Positions 1 to 7,968 of a DNA stretch of 16,355 nt are shown here, one piece after another (the stretch's first letter is position 1; each line of letters starts with the position of its first letter). A program made the translations under genes and the position numbers. Origin of the DNA: an uncultured Comamonadaceae bacterium (GTDB lineage: Bacteria; Pseudomonadota; Gammaproteobacteria; Burkholderiales; Burkholderiaceae); assembly GCA_946482595.1 (NCBI GenBank), contig CAMLSD010000104.1, forward strand, positions 1-16,355, written 5' to 3'. Below the pieces are notes generated by a model. The model did not search any database. It saw only the letters and a list, made by a program, of their open reading frames with translations, and was not told the DNA's origin.

Positions 1-788
1 ACCTTGTTCTTGACGACCTTGACCTTGGTTTCGTTGCCGATGACCTCCTCGCCCTTCTTGATCGAGCCGATGCGGCGGATGTCCAGGCGGACGGAAGCGT
101 AGAACTTGAGTGCATTGCCACCGGTGGTGGTTTCGGGCGAGCCGAACATCACGCCGATCTTCATGCGGATCTGGTTGATGAAGACCACCATGCAATTGGT
201 CTTCTTGATGGTGGCGGTGAGCTTGCGCAGGGCCTGGCTCATCAGGCGGGCCTGCAGCCCGGGCAGGGCATCACCCATTTCGCCCTCGAGCTCGGCCTTG
301 GGCGTGAGCGCGGCCACCGAGTCGACGATGATCAGGTCGACCGAACCGGAGCGCACCAGTGCGTCGACGATTTCGAGGGCCTGTTCACCGGTGTCGGGCT
401 GGCTGATCAGCAGGTCGGCCAGGTTGACGCCGAGCTTTTGCGCGTATTGCACGTCAAGCGCGTGTTCGGCGTCGATGAAGGCGCACACACCGCCTTGTTT
501 CTGCATTTCGGCCACGACCTGCAGCGTGAGCGTGGTCTTGCCCGAGGATTCCGGGCCGTAGATCTCGACCACCCGGCCGCGCGGCAGGCCGCCGACGCCG
601 AGGGCGATGTCCAGCCCCAGGGAGCCGGTGGACACCACCTGGATGTCCTCGATCACTTCGCCGTCGCCCAGGCGCATGATCGAGCCCTTGCCGAACTGCT
701 TTTCGATCTGGGCCAGGGCGGCCTGCAGGGCCTTGGCCTTTTCACCGCTCAGGGCCGAGCTGCCTGCGGATTTGGTGGGTGCGTCCAT
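1..788 (-). CDS. recA: Recombinase RecA, 5' part (runs off the left edge)
   Basis: RecA is the cytoplasmic DNA-dependent ATPase that forms filaments on single-stranded DNA, catalyses strand exchange and triggers LexA self-cleavage in the SOS response. The visible 262 residues cover the N-terminal polymerisation helix and most of the ATPase core. The Walker A motif GPESSGKTT lies at residues 78-86, a Walker B-like stretch [10 protein letters not shown] at about 152-161, the loop L1 region ELEGEMGD at 167-174, and loop L2 with [18 protein letters not shown] at about 215-232. RecA is usually about 340-360 residues, so roughly 80-100 C-terminal residues lie beyond position 1. The ATG at 788-786 has a GGAGAG ribosome binding site six bases upstream and gives the expected N-terminus. 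It is transcribed divergently from the response regulator gene and has an SOS box at its promoter. Nothing looks abnormal in the visible part. Confidence 0.98.
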   Translation of the reverse strand, partial: MDAPTKSAGSSALSGEKAKALQAALAQIEKQFGKGSIMRLGDGEVIEDIQVVSTGSLGLDIALGVGGLPRGRVVEIYGPESSGKTTLTLQVVAEMQKQGGVCAFIDAEHALDVQYAQKLGVNLADLLISQPDTGEQALEIVDALVRSGSVDLIIVDSVAALTPKAELEGEMGDALPGLQARLMSQALRKLTATIKKTNCMVVFINQIRMKIGVMFGSPETTTGGNALKFYASVRLDIRRIGSIKKGEEVIGNETKVKVVKNK

Positions 789-811
789 GCGTCTCTCCAA
801 GATGTGGCGGC

Positions 812-839
812 ATTATCGCAAAAGCTGGATGTTTGTACA
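812..839 (-). promoter_or_regulatory. recA promoter (-35 and -10)
   Basis: Read on the minus strand, TGTACA (complement of 834-839, four of six matches to TTGACA) is followed after 16 bases by GATAAT (complement of 812-817, five of six matches to TATAAT) and then by the recA start about 23 bases further on. Position and spacing suit a sigma-70 promoter. The -35 element lies inside the SOS box, so LexA binding would block polymerase. Seen by eye only. Confidence 0.6.
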
Positions 840-840
840 G
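825..840 (-). promoter_or_regulatory. LexA (SOS) box in the recA / two-component intergenic region
   Basis: On the minus strand the 16 bases read CTGTACAAACATCCAG. This matches the proteobacterial LexA consensus CTGT-N8-ACAG at seven of the eight specified bases, with C for A at the first base of the right half. It lies 36 bp upstream of the recA ATG and covers the putative -35 element, the usual arrangement for autoregulated SOS control of recA. It is also 53 bp upstream of the divergent response regulator gene. Confidence 0.75.
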
Positions 841-893
841 TATTCCCGGGCCGCAGCCTACAATGCAGGTGACTGGCAGTGTGAGGAGACATC

Positions 894-1565
894 ATGCGCA
901 TCCTGATCGCGGAAGACGATCAAGTGCTGGCCGACGGCCTGCTGCGGTCGTTGCGAAACTCGGGGTACGCCGCCGATCAGGTCGGCTCCGGCACCGAGGC
1001 CGACGCCGCACTGCAATCCCACGAGTTCGACCTCGTGATTCTCGACCTGGGCCTGCCCCGGATGCACGGCCTGGAGGTGCTCAAGCGGCTGCGCGGGCGT
1101 GGCACGTCCACGCCGGTGCTGATCCTCACCGCGGCCGACAGCATCGACGAGCGGGTCAAGGGCCTGGACCTGGGTGCCGACGACTACATGGCCAAGCCGT
1201 TTTCGCTGCAGGAGCTCGAGGCGCGGGTGCGTGCCCTCACCCGCCGCGGCCTGGGGGCGGCCACCAGCGTGATCAAGCACGGCCCCCTCACCTTCGACCA
1301 GACCGGCCGTGTGGCCTACATCAACGACCAGATGATCGAGCTGTCGGCGCGCGAGCTGAGCCTGCTCGAGGTGCTGCTGCAGCGCGCCGGGCGACTGGTC
1401 AGCAAGGACCAGCTGGTCGAGCGCCTGTGCGAGTGGGGCGAAGAGGTGAGCAACAACGCGATCGAGGTCTACATCCATCGCCTGCGCAAGAAGATCGAGC
1501 AGGGTCCGATCCGCATTGCCACCGTGCGCGGACTCGGTTACTGCCTCGAGAAGATCCCGCACTGA
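894..1565 (+). CDS. Two-component response regulator, OmpR/PhoB family (TctD-like)
   Basis: A 223-residue cytoplasmic transcription factor activated by phosphotransfer from its partner kinase. The receiver domain spans about residues 1-117, with the acidic pocket D8-D9, phosphoacceptor D51 in LVILDLGLP, switch T79 in ILTAAD and the conserved K101 in KPFSLQEL. The C-terminal winged-helix domain spans about 126-219 and ends with the family pattern EVYIHRLRKKI ... IATVRGLGYCLE. The ATG has a GGAG ribosome binding site five bases upstream. The sensor kinase follows after 18 bp, so the pair is one operon. The pairing with a 2CSK_N-type kinase resembles TctD/TctE and QseB-like systems. TctD classically controls tricarboxylate (TTT) uptake, but no TTT genes are in the window, so the target genes are unknown. 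The promoter region is shared with the SOS-controlled recA promoter. Confidence 0.92.
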   Translation: MRILIAEDDQVLADGLLRSLRNSGYAADQVGSGTEADAALQSHEFDLVILDLGLPRMHGLEVLKRLRGRGTSTPVLILTAADSIDERVKGLDLGADDYMAKPFSLQELEARVRALTRRGLGAATSVIKHGPLTFDQTGRVAYINDQMIELSARELSLLEVLLQRAGRLVSKDQLVERLCEWGEEVSNNAIEVYIHRLRKKIEQGPIRIATVRGLGYCLEKIPH

Positions 1566-1583
1566 CCCGCCGGTTGCCCCACC

Positions 1584-3095
1584 TTGGCCCGCGAGCAGCG
1601 TTCGCTCTTCGGCGAGATCCTCGACTGGATGCTCGCGCCGCTGCTGCTGCTGTGGCCGATGACGCTGGGGCTCACCTGGCTGGTGTCCGAAAACATCGCC
1701 AACCGCCCGTTCGACCGCGCGATCGAGGAAACCGCCCGCAACCTGGCCCAGCAGGTGGCCGTGGCACGCGACCAGGTGGTGTTTTCGCTGCCGCCGACGA
1801 TCTCGCAGTTCCTGAAGGCCGACAACTCCGACGACATCTACTTCCAGGTGCTGGGCGCCCGCGGCGAATACGTCAGCGGCGACCGCGAGCTGCCGGTGCC
1901 GGATGGTGACGAGCCCCACCTGCCGGGCACGGTGCAGTTCCGCAACGACGAGATCTACAACACCTCGATCCGCGTGGCCTACGTGTGGGTCGAGGTCAGT
2001 GGTGCGGCCGACGGTCAGCATGCGCTGGTGCAGGTGGCCGAAACGCTGAACAAGCGCTCGCACCTGGCCACCGAGATCATGAAGGGCGTGATCGTGCCGC
2101 ACTTCGTGATCCTGCCGCTGGCGGTGCTGCTGGTGTGGCTGGCCCTGGCGCGCGGCATCGCACCGCTGTCGGAGCTGCAGCAGCGCATCCGACGCCGCCG
2201 CAGCGACGACCTCAGCCCGATCGACGAACTCGATGCCCCGGAAGAGGTGGCCCCGCTGGTGCGCTCGATCAACGAGCTGCTGGGCCGGCTCGACCAGTCG
2301 ATCAAGACGCAGAAGCACTTTCTGGCCGATGCCGCTCACCAGCTCAAGACGCCGCTGGCGGGCCTGCGCATGCAGGCCGAGCTGGCCCAGCGCGAGATCG
2401 ATGCAGGCCAGCGCGACCCGCTCGAACTCAAGCGGTCGCTGCGTCAGATCGCCCGTTCCAGCCAGCGCGCCGCCCACATGGTGAACCAGTTGCTCGCGCT
2501 GGCACGCGCCGAGAACCAGGGCCAGGCCCCTCGCCGCCACGAGATGTACCTGGGCCACCTGGCGATGGAGGTGGTGCGCGACTTCGTGCCGCGCGCGCTC
2601 GAAAAACGCATCGACCTGGGCTACGAGGGCCCGGAGCGCGGCGGGTTCGGTCCGCAGGGCACCGCCCTGCTGCGCGGCAACCCCCTGCTGGTCAAGGAGC
2701 TGATCCGCAACCTGGTGGACAACGCCCTGCTCTACACGCCGGCCGGCGGCACGGTGACGGTGCGGGTGGTGCACGACCCCTTCGGCCAGGTCGTGGTGCT
2801 GCAGGTGGACGACACCGGTCCGGGCATTCCGCCGGCCGAGCGTGAACTGGTGTTCCAGCCCTTCTACCGCACACTGGGCACGGACGTGGACGGCAGCGGG
2901 CTGGGCCTGGCCATCGTGGCCGAGATCGCGCAGCAGCACGGGGCCGAGGTGCAGATCGAGGATGCCCGCCCCGCGCAGGGCGGCCACGAGGCCGCCGAGG
3001 ACACGAGCCTGCCGGCAGGCCGGGGCACCCGCGTGACGGTGCGCTTCCCGGTGGCCGACGAGGCCGCCACTGGCTCCCCGCGCAGCGCCCCGTAG
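1584..3095 (+). CDS. Sensor histidine kinase with 2CSK_N sensor domain (TctE-like)
   Basis: A 503-residue inner-membrane kinase, partner of the preceding regulator. The first membrane segment is about residues 16-36 and the second about 168-188. Between them lies a roughly 130-residue periplasmic domain of the 2CSK_N (TctE N-terminal) type, beginning ENIANRPFDRAIEETARNLA. After a short HAMP-like linker comes the dimerisation/phosphoacceptor helix with H252 in AHQLKTPL, then the catalytic ATP-binding domain with the N box LIRNLVDNAL (about 373-382), G1 box DDTGPGIP (409-416), F box FQPFYR (424-429) and G2 box GSGLGLAI (437-444). All expected boxes are present. The start is uncertain: the frame is open from the regulator's stop, the first candidate is TTG at 1584, and the first ATG (residue 16) would begin at the first membrane segment. 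The TTG gives a normal short cytoplasmic N-terminus. The ligand is unknown, perhaps a carboxylate by family analogy. Confidence 0.92.
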   Translation: MAREQRSLFGEILDWMLAPLLLLWPMTLGLTWLVSENIANRPFDRAIEETARNLAQQVAVARDQVVFSLPPTISQFLKADNSDDIYFQVLGARGEYVSGDRELPVPDGDEPHLPGTVQFRNDEIYNTSIRVAYVWVEVSGAADGQHALVQVAETLNKRSHLATEIMKGVIVPHFVILPLAVLLVWLALARGIAPLSELQQRIRRRRSDDLSPIDELDAPEEVAPLVRSINELLGRLDQSIKTQKHFLADAAHQLKTPLAGLRMQAELAQREIDAGQRDPLELKRSLRQIARSSQRAAHMVNQLLALARAENQGQAPRRHEMYLGHLAMEVVRDFVPRALEKRIDLGYEGPERGGFGPQGTALLRGNPLLVKELIRNLVDNALLYTPAGGTVTVRVVHDPFGQVVVLQVDDTGPGIPPAERELVFQPFYRTLGTDVDGSGLGLAIVAEIAQQHGAEVQIEDARPAQGGHEAAEDTSLPAGRGTRVTVRFPVADEAATGSPRSAP

Positions 3096-3158
3096 TCCTC
3101 GCAACCTTCGGTCACACAGTCGCGGGTCGACCATGGGAAAACACCAAGCCCAAAGAAC

Positions 3159-3170
3159 GAACGATCGTTC
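3159..3170. promoter_or_regulatory. Perfect palindrome GAACGATCGTTC upstream of the lipase gene
   Basis: A 12-bp perfect inverted repeat lies in the 148-bp gap between the kinase and the lipase, 73 bp before the lipase start. It also sits inside a wider imperfect arrangement, AAGAAC-N8-GTTCTT, at 3153-3172, followed directly by the AT-rich TTAAAT. Short dyads of this form are typical operators of TetR-family repressors, so this may be the lipase operator. No TetR gene is present in the window. The low GC content and lack of a T tract argue against a terminator. Confidence 0.5.
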
Positions 3171-3243
3171 TTAAATCCGGCCACCACGCCGGTTGTGCAG
3201 CCGTACGCCACAGAGCGTGGATCCCGACACAGGAGACATCGAC

Positions 3244-4182
3244 TTGAAACGCCTGCTCGCCCAGGGCGTGCTGGCGGCCGCCTGCGTGGCCGCCACACTC
3301 GCCACCCCCGTCGCAGCACTTGCTGCCGACACCTACACCCAGACCCGCCACCCGATCGTGCTGGTCCATGGCCTGTTCGGCTTCGATGCCGTGGGGCCGC
3401 TGGACTACTGGTACGGCATTCCCGCCGCGCTGCGCAGCGGGGGCGCCCGGGTGATCGTGCCGCAGCAGTCGGCCGCCAACGCCAGCGAGGTGCGTGGCGA
3501 ACAGCTGCTGGCCGAGTTGCGCCGCCTCCAGGCGGCCCACGGCTACACCCGGTTCAACCTGATCGGGCACAGCCACGGCGGCCACACGGTGCGCTACGTG
3601 GCCAGCGTGGCGCCGGAGCTGGTGGCCTCGGTCACCACGGTGGGCACGCCGCACCGCGGCAGCCCGGTGGCCGATGCGGTCCAGGCCGGCACGGGCGCCA
3701 CCGGCACCACCTCGTTTGTCTCGGGCATCGTCAACGGCTTTGCCAGCGTGATCAGCCTGCTGTCGGGTTCACCGGGGTTGCCGCAGAACTCGGAAGCCGC
3801 GATGCGCTCGCTCACCACCGCCGGCAGTGCCGCCTTCAATGCCCGCTTTCCGGAAGGTGCGCCCACCACGGCCTGCGGCCAGGGACCGGCCAGTGTGGAG
3901 GGGGTGCGCTACTGGTCGGCCAGCGGCACCTCGGTGCTGACCAACGTGCTCGATGCCAGTGACCCCTTCCTGGGCCTGAGTTCGCTGGCGTTCAAGGGCG
4001 AGGCCAACGATGGCCTGGTGGGGCGCTGCTCCTCGCGCTGGGGCCAGGTGCTGCGGGACGACTATCCGTGGAACCACCTCGACGAGGTCAACCAGGCCTT
4101 CGGACTGCGCGGCTGGTTCACGCCCGATCCGGTGGCGTTCTACCGCACCCATGCCAACCGCCTGAAGCAGGCCGGGCTGTGA
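3244..4182 (+). CDS. Secreted triacylglycerol lipase, family I.1/I.2 (alpha/beta hydrolase)
   Basis: Hydrolyses ester bonds of long-chain acylglycerols after export. The start is TTG at 3244, eight bases after an AGGAG ribosome binding site, giving 312 residues with a Sec signal peptide (1-28, cleavage after ALAA) and a mature part of about 284 residues, close to the P. aeruginosa LipA length. HPIVLVHGLFGFD (36-48) is the oxyanion-hole region. S110 in GHSHGG is the nucleophile, D256 in ANDGLVG the acid and H278 in NHLDEVNQ the base. The D256-to-H278 spacing of 22 equals that of P. aeruginosa D229/H251. C211 and C262 match the conserved disulphide. D280, Q284 and probably D237 match the calcium site. 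The foldase gene overlaps by 4 bp, and such lipases need this partner to fold before type II secretion. An upstream in-frame GTG at 3217 and TTG at 3193 are less likely because they would precede the ribosome binding site and lengthen the signal. Confidence 0.95.
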   Translation: MKRLLAQGVLAAACVAATLATPVAALAADTYTQTRHPIVLVHGLFGFDAVGPLDYWYGIPAALRSGGARVIVPQQSAANASEVRGEQLLAELRRLQAAHGYTRFNLIGHSHGGHTVRYVASVAPELVASVTTVGTPHRGSPVADAVQAGTGATGTTSFVSGIVNGFASVISLLSGSPGLPQNSEAAMRSLTTAGSAAFNARFPEGAPTTACGQGPASVEGVRYWSASGTSVLTNVLDASDPFLGLSSLAFKGEANDGLVGRCSSRWGQVLRDDYPWNHLDEVNQAFGLRGWFTPDPVAFYRTHANRLKQAGL

Positions 4183-5183
4183 CCCTGAGGCGCCCGTTGC
4201 ATGGGGCGGGGGTCGCCGCCCTGGTGGGCCTGGTGGCCCTGGCGGGGCTGCTGGGCCTGCGCTGGGCGGACCCGGCCACGCCGAGCGCGCCTGCCGCCCC
4301 GACGGCAGCCCTGGGCCGCGCCGAGGGCTTCAGCCTGATGGCGGCCGGCGGGGGCGCCCGCCCCGTGACGGCCTCGCCCACAGCCGCCGTGCGCTCGCCC
4401 GAGGACGTCGCTCATGCGCTGTACGTCGACGGCTCGCTGCGCGGCAGCAGCCCGGACGGCGACTGGGGCGTCGACGCCCAAGGGCACCTGCAGCCCGGCC
4501 TGGCCCTGCGGCGGCGCTTCGACCACTATCTGAGTGCCATCGGCGAGGCGAGCGTGACTGAACTGCGTGGGCTCGTGCAGACACAGGCCACCCAGGACGT
4601 GGGCGCGGCGGCCGCCGCGCACATCCTTGCCGTGTGGGACCGCTACCTGGCCCTGCAGCAGCATCGCTGGACGACCGCCGCCGATCCGTCCGACCCGCAA
4701 AGCGCCAGTCAGGCGCTGTCCGAACGACAGCGGGTGCGCCGCGAATACCTCGGGCCGGCCTGGGCCGAAGCCTTCTACGCAGCCGAAGAAGCGCAGTTGC
4801 GCGCCGACCTGGCGGCGCTCGGCTCGCCACGGGCGCCCACCGGCACCAGCACGAGCACCCGCACCGACGCCTTGCATGCCCCCGCGGACCCCACCGATGC
4901 CCAGGCGCGGGCCCGGTTGCACCAGCAGCGTGTGATGCAGTACGGCGAGGAGGCGGCCCGTCGCCTGGCTGAACTGGATGCGACCGAAGCCGAATGGCAG
5001 CGCCGGCTCGGGCAGGCCCGGCGCGAGATCGCCCGGATCGAGCAATCGCCCGAGCTGTCCGGGCCGCAGCGTCTGGATGCCGTCGAGCGATACCTCGCCG
5101 AGGCATTCACACCGGGCGAGCAGCGCCGTGCGCGTGCGCTGCTGGCCCTCAGCGCCCCATCATCTGCGACGGCAGCCAGGTGA
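4179..5183 (+). CDS. Lipase-specific foldase (lipase chaperone, Lif/LifO family)
   Basis: A membrane-anchored steric chaperone that folds the preceding lipase in the periplasm. The 334-residue product has a short cytoplasmic N-terminus, one membrane anchor at about residues 9-28, an Ala/Pro-rich variable linker to about residue 70, and a helical chaperone domain rich in Arg, Ala and Glu. The Lif hallmark, RxxFDYxLSAxGE in the family, is at 111-123 as RRRFDHYLSAIGE, with His where Tyr is usual. The total length is typical of the family. The GTG start overlaps the lipase TGA (GTGA), indicating translational coupling. A longer in-frame reading upstream lies inside the lipase gene and is not supported. 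The last 35 bp overlap the converging TRAP permease gene on the other strand, leaving no room for a terminator between them. Confidence 0.93.
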   Translation: MTLRRPLHGAGVAALVGLVALAGLLGLRWADPATPSAPAAPTAALGRAEGFSLMAAGGGARPVTASPTAAVRSPEDVAHALYVDGSLRGSSPDGDWGVDAQGHLQPGLALRRRFDHYLSAIGEASVTELRGLVQTQATQDVGAAAAAHILAVWDRYLALQQHRWTTAADPSDPQSASQALSERQRVRREYLGPAWAEAFYAAEEAQLRADLAALGSPRAPTGTSTSTRTDALHAPADPTDAQARARLHQQRVMQYGEEAARRLAELDATEAEWQRRLGQARREIARIEQSPELSGPQRLDAVERYLAEAFTPGEQRRARALLALSAPSSATAAR

Positions 5184-6453
5184 CCAGCGCCGGAAAGGCA
5201 TACAGCAAGCCGGCGGCCACCACCAGCAGCACGAACATCGGCAGCGCGGCACGGGCGATCCAGGGCAGCTCGCGCCCGGTCATGCCCTGCAGCACGAACA
5301 GGTTGAAGCCCACCGGCGGCGTGATCTGCGCCATCTCGACCACCAGGACCAGGAAGATGCCGAACCACACCGGGTCGATGCCCGCGCCGTGCACGATGGG
5401 CATCACCACGCCCATGGTCAGCACGATCATCGAGATGCCGTCGAGGAAGCAACCCAGCACGATGTAGAACACCATCAGCGCCAGCAGCAGCATCAAGGGT
5501 GACAGGCCCAGCGAGCCGATCCATTCGGCCAGGTGACGGGGCAGGCCGATGTAGCCCATCGACAACGTGAGGAAAGCCGCCCCGGCGAGGATCAGCGCGA
5601 TCATGCAGTACAGGCGCGTGGCCCCCATCAGCGACTCACGGAAGGTGCGCCAGTTCATCGAGCCCTGCGTGGCGGACAACACCATCGCGCCCACCACACC
5701 AACGGCCGCCGCCTCGGTGGCAGTGGCCACCCCCGCATAGATCGAGCCCAGCACGGAGGCGATCAGCAGCACCACCGGGATGAGGCTGCGCGAGGCCCGC
5801 AGCTTGTCGAGCAGCCGCATGCCCGGGTCGGCCTGTGGAATGCGCCCCGGGTTCAGCAGCGACCACACGATGAGATAGCCCATCATCAACGCGGCCACCA
5901 GCATCCCCGGGATCACCCCGGCAGCAAACAGCCGCGCGATCGACACGTCGGCCGCCACGCCGTAGACGATCATGATCAGCGACGGCGGGATCAGGAGCCC
6001 CAGCGTGCCGGCACCGGCCAGCGAGCCCACGGCGATGGCATCGGGATAGCCCCGCGCCTTCAGCTCGGGCAGCGCCATCTTGCCGATCGTCGCGCAGGTC
6101 GCGGCACTCGACCCGGAGACCGCGGCAAAGATGGTGCAGCCGATCACGTTGGTGTGCAGCAACCGGCCCGGCAGGCGGTTCATCCACGGCGCCAGCCCCT
6201 TGAACATGTCTTCGGACAGCCGGGTGCGAAACAGGATCTCGCCCATCCAGACGAACAGCGGCAGCGCGGTGAGGGTCCAGCTCGACGCGGCCCCCCAGAT
6301 CGTGAGTGCCATCGCATCGCCGGCAGGGCGGGCGCTGAACAGCTGCATGCCGATCCAGGCCACCCCGGCGAGCGTGAGGCCGATCCACACGCCGCTGCCC
6401 AGCAGGGCAAACAGGCTCAACACCAGCAGGACGGTGATCGCAACATCATTCAT
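5149..6453 (-). CDS. TRAP transporter large permease, DctM type (cassette 1)
   Basis: The large membrane subunit of a tripartite ATP-independent periplasmic transporter, expected to drive substrate uptake with a sodium gradient. It has 434 residues with many hydrophobic segments across its whole length. The DctM signature is clear around residues 113-165: VSGSSAATCATIGKMALPEL, then LAGAGTLGLLIPPS and IMIVYGVAADVS. The C-terminal half has FLDGISMIVLTMG and the motif QITPPVGFNLFVLQG. The ATG at 6453 has GGGAG seven bases upstream and follows the small permease gene by 15 bp. It is closely related to cassette 2: over residues 61-176 I count 103 of 116 identical positions by hand. Its stop lies inside the foldase gene on the opposite strand. 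Confidence 0.96.
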   Translation of the reverse strand: MNDVAITVLLVLSLFALLGSGVWIGLTLAGVAWIGMQLFSARPAGDAMALTIWGAASSWTLTALPLFVWMGEILFRTRLSEDMFKGLAPWMNRLPGRLLHTNVIGCTIFAAVSGSSAATCATIGKMALPELKARGYPDAIAVGSLAGAGTLGLLIPPSLIMIVYGVAADVSIARLFAAGVIPGMLVAALMMGYLIVWSLLNPGRIPQADPGMRLLDKLRASRSLIPVVLLIASVLGSIYAGVATATEAAAVGVVGAMVLSATQGSMNWRTFRESLMGATRLYCMIALILAGAAFLTLSMGYIGLPRHLAEWIGSLGLSPLMLLLALMVFYIVLGCFLDGISMIVLTMGVVMPIVHGAGIDPVWFGIFLVLVVEMAQITPPVGFNLFVLQGMTGRELPWIARAALPMFVLLVVAAGLLYAFPALVTWLPSQMMGR

Positions 6454-6468
6454 CGTGCGTCTCCCGCC

Positions 6469-6975
6469 TCATTCGTTGAGCTGCAGCCCGGCGCTGACCG
6501 TCACGCGACGGCCACGCAACGCCAGCCACCATTCGTCGACAAAGGCGATGAACAGGATGATCGTGCCCACCGCCATGCCGATCTGCGGGATCCACAACGG
6601 GGTGGCGTCATTGCCGGTCGAGATGTCGTGATACGTCCAGGACTGCCAGGCCAGCCGCACGCCATAAAAGGCAAACAGCGCCGACAGCAGCACGGCCACC
6701 GACAGCGCCCACAGCTCCAGCGCACGCCGGCCACGTGGCCCCAGCGCATTGAGCACCAGCGTCACGCGGATATGCTCGCCGCGCTTGAGCGTGTGGGCCA
6801 GGGCCAGGAAGGCCGCGCCGGCCATGCTGTAGCCGGCATAGGCATCCATGCCGCGCAGCGGCAGCGTGACGTAGCGGTCCACGATGCTGCCCAGCACCAT
6901 GGCCAGTGTGCCCACCATGCACAGGGCCGCCAGCCAGGCGGCCCCGTCGTACAAGCCGTCGAGCACCTTGCGCAT
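6469..6975 (-). CDS. TRAP transporter small permease, DctQ type (cassette 1)
   Basis: The small membrane subunit that partners the DctM protein. It has 168 residues with four predicted membrane segments at about 13-31, 45-62, 88-110 and 132-152. Conserved family features include the Arg in IVDRYV, the segment MDAYAGYSMAG, the EHIRVTLVL loop and DATPLWIPQIGM before the last helix. The ATG at 6975 shares one base with the stop of the binding-protein gene (TGATG) and has AAGAAG five bases upstream. A longer reading beginning at 7035 would add 20 Arg-rich residues encoded inside the upstream gene and was rejected. It is clearly paralogous to the small permease of cassette 2 across these same motifs. 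Confidence 0.94.
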   Translation of the reverse strand: MRKVLDGLYDGAAWLAALCMVGTLAMVLGSIVDRYVTLPLRGMDAYAGYSMAGAAFLALAHTLKRGEHIRVTLVLNALGPRGRRALELWALSVAVLLSALFAFYGVRLAWQSWTYHDISTGNDATPLWIPQIGMAVGTIILFIAFVDEWWLALRGRRVTVSAGLQLNE

Positions 6976-7943
6976 CACATCTTCTTGTAGGCGTCGACGA
7001 TCGCCTGGCCTTCCGGGCCGGCCTTGTCGATCCACTCCTTGAGCAGGGTCTCGCCCACCTTCTGCATGTCGGCCTTCAACTGTGCCGACGGCGTTACGAT
7101 CTCCATGCCGTTCTTCTTCAGCAGCTCGAGGTATTCCTGGTCCTTCTGGGCCGAGACCTTCCAGCCGCGGTCCTCGGCGGCGGCCGCGGCCTTGCGCACG
7201 GCGTCCTGGGCCGCCTTGTCCAGGCTGTCGAAGGCGCGCTTGTTCACGATGACGGCATTCTTGGGCAGCCAGGCCTGGGTGTTGTAGTAGTACTTGATGT
7301 GCTCATAGGCCTTGGAGTCATAGCCGGTGGCCCCCGAGGTCATGAAGGACTCGACCACCCCGGTGGCCATGGCCTGCGACAGCTCGGCCGCCTGCACCGT
7401 CACCGGCTGCGCGCCCACCAGCTCGGCGATGCGCGACGTGGCCGGGCTGTAGGCGCGCCACTTGCTGCCCTTGAGGTCGGCGGCCGCGTTGACCGGCTTC
7501 TTGCTGTAGATGCCCTGGGGCGGCCAGGGCACCGAGAACAGCAGCATCATCCCCTGCTCGCCCAGCTTCTTTTCGAGGGCCGGCTTCTGGGCGGCATACA
7601 GCTTGCGCGCCGAGGCATAGCTGTCGGCCAGGAAGGGCAGGCCGTCGATCCCGAAGGGCTGCCACTCGTTCTGGAAGTTCACCAGCAGCACCTCGCCAGC
7701 CTGGGCCTGGCCGCCCTGCACCGCACGCTTGATCTCGGGTGCCTTGAACAGCGAGGCGCCGGGGTGCACGGTGATGGCCAGCTTGCCTGCCGTGGCCTCG
7801 CCGACCTCCCGGGCGAACTGGGCGATGTTCTCGGTGTGGAAGTTGTTGGCCGGGTAGGCCGTGGGCAGGTCCCACTTGGTCTGGCCCCAGGCCGAAACGC
7901 CGAACAACAGGCCGGCGGCCGCCAGCGTGATCCGAACTTGCAT
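6975..7943 (-). CDS. TRAP transporter substrate-binding protein, DctP type (cassette 1)
   Basis: A periplasmic binding protein that delivers substrate to the DctQM permease. It has 322 residues with a Sec signal peptide of about 20 residues (MQVRITLAAAGLLFGVSAWG). The mature part starts TKWDLPTAYPANNFHTENI. In the second lobe DLKGSKWRAYSP contains R163 at the position where DctP proteins bind the ligand carboxylate, and it is preceded by PWPPQGIYS, shared with the two other binding proteins here. The ATG at 7943 has GGAG seven bases upstream; an ATG eight codons earlier would spoil the signal peptide. It is the first gene of the minus-strand operon, divergent from lysR. Ligand identity cannot be read from sequence. 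The genomic setting suggests 5-oxoproline, glutamate or a related amide acid. Confidence 0.94.
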   Translation of the reverse strand: MQVRITLAAAGLLFGVSAWGQTKWDLPTAYPANNFHTENIAQFAREVGEATAGKLAITVHPGASLFKAPEIKRAVQGGQAQAGEVLLVNFQNEWQPFGIDGLPFLADSYASARKLYAAQKPALEKKLGEQGMMLLFSVPWPPQGIYSKKPVNAAADLKGSKWRAYSPATSRIAELVGAQPVTVQAAELSQAMATGVVESFMTSGATGYDSKAYEHIKYYYNTQAWLPKNAVIVNKRAFDSLDKAAQDAVRKAAAAAEDRGWKVSAQKDQEYLELLKKNGMEIVTPSAQLKADMQKVGETLLKEWIDKAGPEGQAIVDAYKKM

Positions 7944-7968
7944 GACCGATCTCCAACAGGTGAACAAA

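Noticed and set aside
858..3134. 758-codon minus-strand open frame opposite the response regulator and kinase genes
   Set aside because: His/Arg/Gln-rich composition with no domain pattern, lying opposite two well-supported genes; a typical high-GC antisense shadow.
3193..3243. Longer lipase starts at TTG 3193 or GTG 3217
   Set aside because: They lie before the AGGAG site and would put a charged stretch ahead of a normal signal peptide.
5533..6990. 485-codon plus-strand open frame opposite dctM1 and dctQ1
   Set aside because: Antisense shadow of the TRAP permease genes.
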